64,000 bases of DNA from Cyrtodaria siliqua (Eukaryota; Mollusca; Bivalvia; Adapedonta; Hiatellidae): assembly GCA_037043455.1 (NCBI GenBank), contig JAWPHD010008236.1, forward strand, positions 1-64,000. Reading direction: 5' to 3'. The notes beneath the pieces are model-generated. The model did not search any database. It saw only the letters and a program-made list of their open reading frames with translations, and had not been told where the DNA came from. The translations under genes and the position numbers were made by a program. Of the stretch, positions 56,831 to 64,000 are shown one piece after another. The stretch's first letter is position 1. Each line of letters opens with the position of its first letter.

Positions 56831-59072
56831 TTTTTAGCTCTACTGATCAGAGATCAGCAGAGCTTATGCCGTGGTGCGGCGTCCGTCGTCCGTCTGTCCG
56901 TCTGTCCGTCCGTCTGTCCGTTAACTTTTATTTGTAGCGACTACTCCTCTGAAACTACTGGATGGATATTCATAAAACTTTACAGAAATGTTGCCCATGA
57001 AGTCTTGTTGATCCTAGCAAAAATTCATGTTGATGTGAAATCCAAGATGGCCGCCAAAGCTAAAAATAGATTTTTTAAATTCAAGTTTGTAGCGACTACT
57101 TCTTGAAAACTATAAGTGATATTGATATGGGACTTTTTCTTAAATGATCAGCATGACATGATGTTGGTCCTTGTCGAAAATCGTTTTGATTTGACGTTAA
57201 ACATGGCTGCCAGCGGCCATCTTTGTTAACATAGAGTTATATAATGAAAACTTGTAGCGACTACTCCTCTGAAACTACTTGACGGATTTTCATGAAACTT
57301 CACAGGAATGTTGCTCTTGATGTCTAAATGATCCTAGCAAAATTTCAGGTCGGCCGGAAATTCAAGATGGCCGCCACGGCTAAAAAAATAATTTCAAAAT
57401 ACAAGTTTGTAGCGACTACTTCTTGAAAACTATAAGTGATATTGATATGGGACTTTTTCTAAAATGATCAGCATGACATGATGTTGGTCCTTATCAAAAA
57501 TCGTTTTGATTCGACGTTAAACGTGGCTGCCAGCGGCCATCTTTGTTTACATAGAGTTATATAGTAAAAACTTGTAGCGACTACTCCTCTGAAACTACTT
57601 GGCGGATTTTCATGAAACTTTACAGGAATGTTGCTCTTAATGTCTAATTGATCCTAGCAAAATTTCAGATCGGCCAGAAATTCAAGATGGCTGCCACAGT
57701 TAAAAATAGATTTTTAAAAAATAAGTTTGTAGCGACTACTTCTTGAAAACTATAAGTGATATTGATATGGGACTTTTTCTAAAATGATCAGCATGACATG
57801 ATGGTTATCCGAGTCGAACATTATTTTGATTCGACATTTAACATGGCTGCCAGTGGCCATGTTTGTTTACATAGAGTTATATAATGAAAACTTGTAGCGA
57901 CTACTCCTCTGAAACTACTTGACGGATTTTCATGAAACTTCACAGAAATGTTGCTCTTGGTGTCTAATTGATCCTAGCAAAATTTCAGGTCGGCCGGAAA
58001 TTCAAGATGGCCGACATGGCTAAAAATATATTTTCAAAATACAAGTTTGTAGCGACTACTTCTTGAAAACTATAAGTGATATTGATATGGGACTTTTTCT
58101 AAAATGATCAGCATGACATGATGGTTATTCAAGTCGAACATTATTTTGATTCGACGTTAAACATGGCTGCCAGTGGCCATGTTTGTTTACATAGAGTTAT
58201 ATAATGAAAACTTGTAGCGACTACTCCTCTGAAACTACTTGACGGATTTTCATAAAACTTCACAGGAATGTTGCTCTTGATGTCTAATAGATCCTAGCAA
58301 AATTTCAGGTCGGCTGGAAATTCAAGATGGCCGCCATGGATAAAAATAGATTTTCAAAATACAAGTTTGTAGCGACTACTTCTTGAAAACTATAAGTGAT
58401 ATTGATATGGGACTTTTTCTAAAATGATCAGCATGACATGATGGTTATTCAAGTCGAACATTATTTTGATTCGACGTTAAACATGGCTGCCAGTGGCCAT
58501 GTTTTTTTACATAGAGTTATATAATGAAAACTTGTAGCGACTACTCCTCTGAAACTACTTGATGGATTTTCATAAAACTTCACAGGAATGTTGCTCTTGA
58601 TGTCTAATTGATCCTAGCAAAATTTCAGGTCGGCTGGAAATTCAAGATGGCCGCCATGGCTAAAAATAGATTTTCAAAATACAAGTTTGTAGCGACTACT
58701 TCTTGAAAACTATAAGTGATATTGATATGGGACTTTTTCTAAAATGATCAGCATGACATGATGGTTATTCAAGTCGAACATTATTTTGATTCGACGTTAA
58801 ACATGGCTGCCAGTGGCCATCTTTGTTTACATAGAGTTATATAATGAAAACTTGTAGCGACTACTCCTCTGAAACTACATGACGGATTTTCATAAAACTT
58901 CACAGGAATGTTGCTCTTGATGTCTAATTGATCCTAGCAAAATTTCAGGTCGGCTGGAAATTCAAGATGGCCACCACGGCTAAAAATAGATTTTCAAAAA
59001 ACCAGTTTGTAGCGACTACTTCCTGAAATCAAAATCAATCAGTAGAGCTTCAAGGTCATTGACCTCTTGTTT
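56831..59072 (+). mobile_element. Family A element (copy A5), the cleanest 320-bp array
   Basis: Head TTTTTAGCTCTACTGATCAG, box GTCCGTCTGTCCGTCCGTC, then monomer landmarks AACTTGTAGCGACTACTCC exactly 320 bp apart (preceding ATAATGAAAA or ATAGTAAAAA at 57241, 57561, 57881, 58201, 58521, 58841). The tail GTAGAGCTTCAAGGTCATTG, CTCTTGTTT ends at 59072. Each monomer is a diverged dimer: TTGTAGCGACTACT occurs twice, about 153 and 167 bp apart. Confidence 0.8.
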
Positions 59073-59285
59073 ACTCTAAACATCAGTTTGGTTAGGTAAG
59101 TTTACCTCAGTTAACTTTTTCTGATAACTTCAATTTCTTTGTTTGATACTTCGTCATATGTATTGTTGGCATTGGTAAACATCACTGAACGACAAAAATT
59201 ACCAAGGTCAAGGTCATATTTTTGCATTATTTTCCCCAAACTTAACCTTGGTTAGGTACCTCAGTTAACTTTATGTGATTGCTAG

Positions 59286-59584
59286 TATTCCTGAATGCCT
59301 GACTGGATTTCAACGAAACTTGGCAGGGATGATCAGTACCAAGCCCAGTTGTACATATCATCACCATGTTTTTAGTCCCCTACCGGTGTGTCACTAGGAC
59401 TATAGGTTTGCACCCCCGTCAGTCTGTCCGTCAATCAGTCTGTTTACACAGTTTACACAGTTATTGCCCCTTATACACAAATTTTTCCGGACTAGTTTTC
59501 CTGGCTGGATTTCAGTGAAACTTGGCAGGAATGATCAGTACCAAGACTAGTTGTGCATATGGTTGTCATGTTCAGATTGAATGA
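59286..59584 (+). mobile_element. Family L head and one monomer of the family B second array
   Basis: Positions 59290-59366 match the second array type of family B (GGATTTCAACGAAACTTGGC, AGGGATGATCAGTACCAAGC). At 59366 a new head, TAGTCCCCTACCGG...CACTAGGACTATAGG, folds back, followed by GTCAGTCTGTCCGTCAATC and a similar monomer. It is truncated by D3. Confidence 0.5.
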
Positions 59585-62240
59585 TTTTTAGCTCGACTAT
59601 TCGAAGAATAAGGGAGCTTATGTAATCACCCCGTCATTGGTGTCGGCATCCCACATCAAGGTTTGCGTGTAAGCTGTGTTTACAAGTCCATGTCTCTTAC
59701 GTTTCTTATCCTAGTACAACCAAATTTGGCCATGGGCTTCCTTATAGCTTTATCTTAAGGGCTGCATAAGTAATTTTTAGCTCTACTGATCAGAGATCAG
59801 CAGAGCTTATGCCGTGGTGCAGCGTCCGTCGTCCGTCTGTCCGTAAACTTTTTTTTGTAGCGACTTCTCCTCTGAAACTACTGAATGGATTTTCATGAAA
59901 CTTTACAGAAATGTTGCTCATGAAGTCTAGTTGATCCTAGCAAAAATTCATGTTGATGTGAAATCCAAGATGGCCGCCAGATCTAAAAATAGGTTTTAAA
60001 AAAACAAGTTTGTAGCGACTTCTTCATGAAAACTATAAGTGATATTGATATGGGACTTTTTCTAAAATGATCAGCATGACATGATGTTGGTCCTTGTCGA
60101 AAATCGTTTTGATTCGACGTTAAACATGGCTGCCAGCGGCCATCTTTGTTTACATAGAGTTATATAATGAAAACTTGTAGCAACTACTCCTCTGAAACTA
60201 CTTGACGGATTTTCATGAAACTTCACAGGAATGTTGCTCTTGATGTCTTATTGATCCTAGCAAAATTTCAGGTCGGCCGGAAATTCAAGATGGCCGCCAC
60301 GGCTAAAAATAAATTTTCAAAATACAAGTTTGTAGCGACTACTTCTTGAAAACTATAAGTGATATTGATATGGGACTTTTTCTAAAATGATCAGCATGAC
60401 ATGATGTTGGTCCTTGTCAAAAATCGTTTTGATTCAACGTTAAACATGGCTGCCAGAGGCCATCTTTGTTTACATACAGTTATATAATAAAAACTTGTAG
60501 CGACTACTTCTTTGAAACTACTTGACAGATTTTCATGAAACTTTACAGGAATATTGCTCTTAATGTCTAATTGATCCTAGCAAAATTTCAGATCGGCCAG
60601 AAATTCAAGATGGCCGCCACAGCTAAAAATAGATTTTTAAAAAAGAAGTTTGTAGCAACTGCGTCTTGAAAACTCTAAGTGATATTGATATGGGACTTTT
60701 TGTAAAATGATCAGTATGACATGATGGTTATAAGAGTCAAACATTATTTTGATTCAACGTTAAACATGGCTGCCAGTGGCCATCTTTGTTTACATAGAGT
60801 TATATGATGAAAACTTGTAGCGACTACTCCTCTGAAACTACTTGACGGATTTTCATGAAACTTCACAGGAATGTTGCTCTTGATGTCTAATTGATCCTAG
60901 CAAAATTTCAGGTCGCCCGGAAATTCAAGATGGCTGCCATGGCTAAAAATAGATTTTCAAAATACAAGTTTGTAGCGACTACTACTTGAAAACTATAAGT
61001 GATATTGGACTTTTTGTAAAATGATCAGCATGACATGATGTTGGTCCTTGTCAAAAATTGTTTTGATTCAACGTTAAACATGGCTGCCAGCAGCCATCTT
61101 TGTTTACATAGAGTTATATAGTAAAAACTTGTAGCGACTAATCCTTTGAAACTACTTGGCAGATTTTCATGAAACTTTACAGGAATGTTGCTCTTAATGT
61201 TTAATTGATCCTAGCAAAATTTCAGAAAGGCCAGAAATTCAAGATGGCCGCCACAGCTAAAATTAGATTTTTTAAAAAAGAAGTTTGTAGCGACTACGTC
61301 TTGAAAACTGTAAGTGATATTGATATGGGACTTTTTGTAAAATGATCAGCATGACATGATGGTTATCAGAGTCAAACATTATTTTGATTCGATGTTAAAC
61401 ATGGCTGTCAGTTTCCATCTTTGTTTACATAGAGTTATATAATGAAAACTTGTAGCGACTATTCCTGTGAAACTTCTTGACGGATTTTCATGAAACTTCA
61501 CAGGAATGTTGCTCTTGATGTCTAATTGATCCTAGCAAAATTTCAGGTCGGCCAGAAATTCAAGATGGCCGCCACGGCTAAAAATAATTTTTCAAAAAAC
61601 AAGTCTGTAGCGACTACTTCCTGAAATCAAAATCAATCAGTAGAGCTTCAAGGTCATTGACCTCTTGTTGTTCCTGTATTCCTGTAACCCAATGCCTCCC
61701 ATGGAACCCAAATTCTGATGGCCCTTAAAATGTGTCCCATTTCACAAGTCTTCCTTACATTTCGTATCCTAGCACAAACAAATTTGGACATGAGCTTCCT
61801 TTTAGCATTATCGTAAGGGCTGTTTAAGTAATTTCGGTTCCTGTAACCCCTGGGCTGCCATGGAACCCAGATTCTGATATCCCTTAACATATGTCTATTT
61901 CACCTCACATTTTGCGTGTAAGCTGTGTTTATAGGTCTATATCTCTTACATTTCTAGCTCAACTAAATTTGGAAATTGGTTTTCTTATAGTATGTTGCAA
62001 AGGGTTGCATAAGCAATTTTGTCTTCTGCAAATTCTGGTTGTATATATCTATAATTTTGGTTTAGGATTTCTTATAGCATTATGCATCTTATTCATATTT
62101 CACTCATATTAGGGCATGGGCTCCCTCCTCCCCACCCCACCCCCCATACCCCCACCCCCATATTTCTGCATATTTGTTGTTTTGGTCAATTCTTACACAT
62201 GTAGCTATGTTGCCCTCCTCTCCTGACCTTGACCTCTTTT
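59585..62240 (+). mobile_element. Family D element (copy D3) interrupted by A6
   Basis: Head TTTTTAGCTCGACTATTCGAAG, GGAGCTTATGTAATCACCCC, then the D core. It is interrupted at 59774-61669 by A6 and continues with TTCCTGTAACCC, GCGTGTAAGCTGTGTT and CTTATAGTATGTTGCAAAGG to a short poly-C region near 62130-62160. No tail was found. Confidence 0.65.
59774..61669 (+). mobile_element. Family A element (copy A6), complete
   Basis: Head TTTTTAGCTCTACTGATCAG, short GTCCGTCGTCCGTCTGTCCG box, almost six monomers, tail GTAGAGCTTCAAGGTCATTG, CTCTTGTT at 61669. It is inserted after a T run of D3 (AAGTAATTTTT). Confidence 0.75.
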
Positions 62241-62405
62241 TACACTTTATTAATTTACATCAAAGTTTTTTGTTAAGTCCATTTCTCCAACACCAGATGC
62301 CTTAGAGCTTTCAAACTTTACAAATGTTTACAACTACATGACAGCGATATGTTCCGATGGAAACGTGGGTCAATATAAATGACCTTGGCCTACTTTTTAC
62401 ACTTT

Positions 62406-62842
62406 GTTAATTATGCCCCCGAAGGTTGGCATATAGTAATCGCACTGCCTGTCTGTTCGCGTGTACAATAGTGTCTGCTTCATAACTCTAACAATAATGG
62501 AAGGATTTTCAAATAACTTTGCACAATTGCTCATCACAACAAGACGACGTGTTGCGCACAAAAACCAGGTCCGTGGCTCCATAGTGAAGGTCACACTTAG
62601 AGATCAAAGGTCAAAATCCGTTCGTCTGTACACTCGTGTCTGCTTCATAACTCTGACAATAATGGATGGATTTTCAAATAACTTCGCACAATTGCTCACC
62701 ACAATAAGACAACATGTCGCGCACAAAATCCAGGTCCTTGGCTCCAAGGTCAAGGTCACACTCGGAGATCAAAGTTCTAATAGCTTTTCACAATTGCTCA
62801 CCACAACAAGACATCGTGTCATGAAAAAAAAAATATATATTT
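62406..62842 (+). mobile_element. Family H element, 5' part, 165-bp monomers
   Basis: The head hairpin TATGCCCCCGAAGGTTGGCATA is followed by a CTGCCTGTCTGTTCGCGTGT box. Monomers start GTGTCTGCTTCATAACTCT at 62471 and 62636, spacing 165 bp, with CAATTGCTCACCACAACAAG and GGTCAAGGTCACACT. It is broken by family A copy A7. Confidence 0.6.
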
Positions 62843-62843
62843 A

Positions 62844-64000
62844 TTTTTAGCTCTACTGATCAGAGATCAGCAGAGCTTATGCCGTGGTGCGGCGTCCGTC
62901 GTCCGTCTGTCCGTAAACTTTTATTTGTAGCGACTTCTCCTCTGAAACTACTGGATGGATATTCATGAAACTTTACAGAAATGTTGCCCATAAAGTCTAG
63001 TTGATCCTAGCAAAAATTCATGTTGATGTGAAATCCAAGATGGCCGCCAAAGCTAAAAATTGAGTTTTAAAATACAAGTTTGTAGCGACTTCTTCTTGAA
63101 AACTATAAGTGATATTGATATGGGACTTTTTCTAAAATGATCAGCATGACATGATGTTGATCCTAGTCAAAAATCGTTTTGATTCAACGTTAAACATTGC
63201 TGCCAGCGGCCATCTTTGTTTACATAGAGTTATATAGTAAAAACTTGTAGCGACTACTTCTCTGAAACTACTTGGCGGATTGTCATGAAACTTTACAGGA
63301 ATGTTGCTCTTGATGTCTAATTGATCCTAGAAAAATTTCAGGTCGGCCGGAAATTCAAGATGGCCGTCACAGCTAAAAATAGATTTTTAAAAAATAAGTT
63401 TGTAGCGACTACTTCTTGAAAACTATAAGTGATATTGATATGGGACTTTTTCTAAAATGATCAGCATTACATGATGTTGATCCTAGTCAAAAATCGTTTT
63501 GATTCAACGTTAAACATGGCTGCCAGCGGCCATCTTTGTTTACATAGAGTTATATAGTAAAAACTTGTAGCGACTACTTCTCTGAAACTACTTGGCGGAT
63601 TGTCATGAAACTTTACAGGAATGTTGCTCTTGATGTCTAATTGATCCTAGAAAAATTTCAGGTCGGCCGGAAATTCAAGATGGCCGTCACAGCCTAAAAT
63701 AGATTTTTAAAAAATAAGTTTGTAGCGACTACTTCTTGAAAACTATAAGTGATATTGATATGGGACTTTTTCTAAAATGATCAGCATGACATGATGTAGA
63801 TCCTTGTGGAAAATTATTTTGATTCGACGTTAAACATGGCTGCCAGTGGCCATCTTTGGTTACATGAGTTATATAGTAAAAACTTGTAGCGACTACTCCT
63901 CTGAAACTACTTGGCGGATTGTCATGAAACTTTACAGGAATGTTGCTCTTGATGTCTAATTGATCCTAGAAAAATTTCAGGTCAGCCGGAAATTCAAGAT
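62844..64000 (+). mobile_element. Family A element (copy A7), runs off the window
   Basis: Head TTTTTAGCTCTACTGATCAG, box GTCCGTCGTCCGTCTGTCCG, three monomers in which GGATTGTCATGAAAC and GATCCTAGAAAAATTTC recur, private to this copy. The tail is beyond position 64000. The private variants shared between monomers show recent expansion within this copy. Confidence 0.75.

Larger units (their letters stand above)
55931..59285 (+). mobile_element. Family C element (copy C2) interrupted by a MITE and by A5
   Basis: Head TTTTTGTCTCACCCACAAAAG and GTGGGTAGCGAGACATAGCAG. Monomers have ACCAAGGTCAAGGTCAT, GATACTTGGTCATATGTATTG and AACCTCAGTTAACTTTATG, as in C1. It is interrupted at 56082-56347 (MITE) and 56831-59072 (family A copy A5) and resumes from 59073 to about 59285. 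No clear tail is visible. Confidence 0.65.

Overview
This is a 64 kb piece of an animal nuclear genome, most likely from a bivalve mollusc. Nothing in it is bacterial: there are no operons, no ribosome binding sites and no long open reading frames. The molluscan guess rests on the mixture of repeats (Helitron/Helentron-like elements with tandem-array cores, DIRS/Ngaro-type retroelement, tRNA-derived SINEs, mariner and hAT debris) and is an inference.

The only host gene I can support is one plus-strand, multi-exon gene whose middle part fills the window. Six exons (2739-2859, 10026-10204, 28731-28895, 35663-35750, 44594-44869, 55416-55574) total 988 nt, about 1.5% of the window. All have AG/GT borders, compatible phases (entering phase 2, then 0, 2, 2, 0, 0, and leaving in phase 0) and encode consecutive IPT/TIG (Ig-like, plexin, transcription factor) domains. 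The last exon resembles the membrane-proximal IPT domain of plexins. The semaphorin domain, transmembrane segment and cytoplasmic GAP domain must lie outside. Introns are about 7.2, 18.5, 6.8, 8.8 and 10.5 kb.

The introns are mostly mobile DNA. The dominant component is a set of about a dozen families (called A to N here) with one plan: a head hairpin after a T run, usually a GTCCGTC/GTCTGTC-rich box, a core of tandem monomers near 145-190 bp, and a tail hairpin followed by CTCTTGTTT or, in a second class, CTAG. They nest in one another. Every copy and fragment I recognised has its head to the left, in the sense direction of the plexin-like gene. The plan resembles non-autonomous Helentron elements (HINEs) and Helitrons.

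Layout: 1-2.7 kb, intron with a palindromic TTAA element; 3.7-9.1 kb, a mariner split by a SINE-like insertion and family A/F elements; 9.1-9.7 kb, a 37-bp satellite; 10.2-16.7 kb, nested families M, B, E and C; 18.2-19.2 kb, an antisense pseudogene of a repetitive PIN-like family; 21.5-23.6 kb, a SINE and family B; 23.6-27.0 kb, a decayed DIRS/Ngaro-like element (RT, RNase H, tyrosine recombinase, SGNH hydrolase); 27.3-30.2 kb, an inverted repeat pair enclosing exon 3; 32.0-35.5 kb, a foldback element with arms of about 440 bp; 35.7-36.1 kb, exon 4 with two partial tandem copies; 36.5-44.4 kb, families D, A, G and B; 45-52 kb, a hAT fragment and families B, M, K and A; 52.7-54.5 kb, a poly-C-rich family D element; 55.9-64 kb, families C, A, L, D, H and A, the last running off the end.

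All calls come from reading the sequence by eye and from memory of protein families; no alignment or database search was run.
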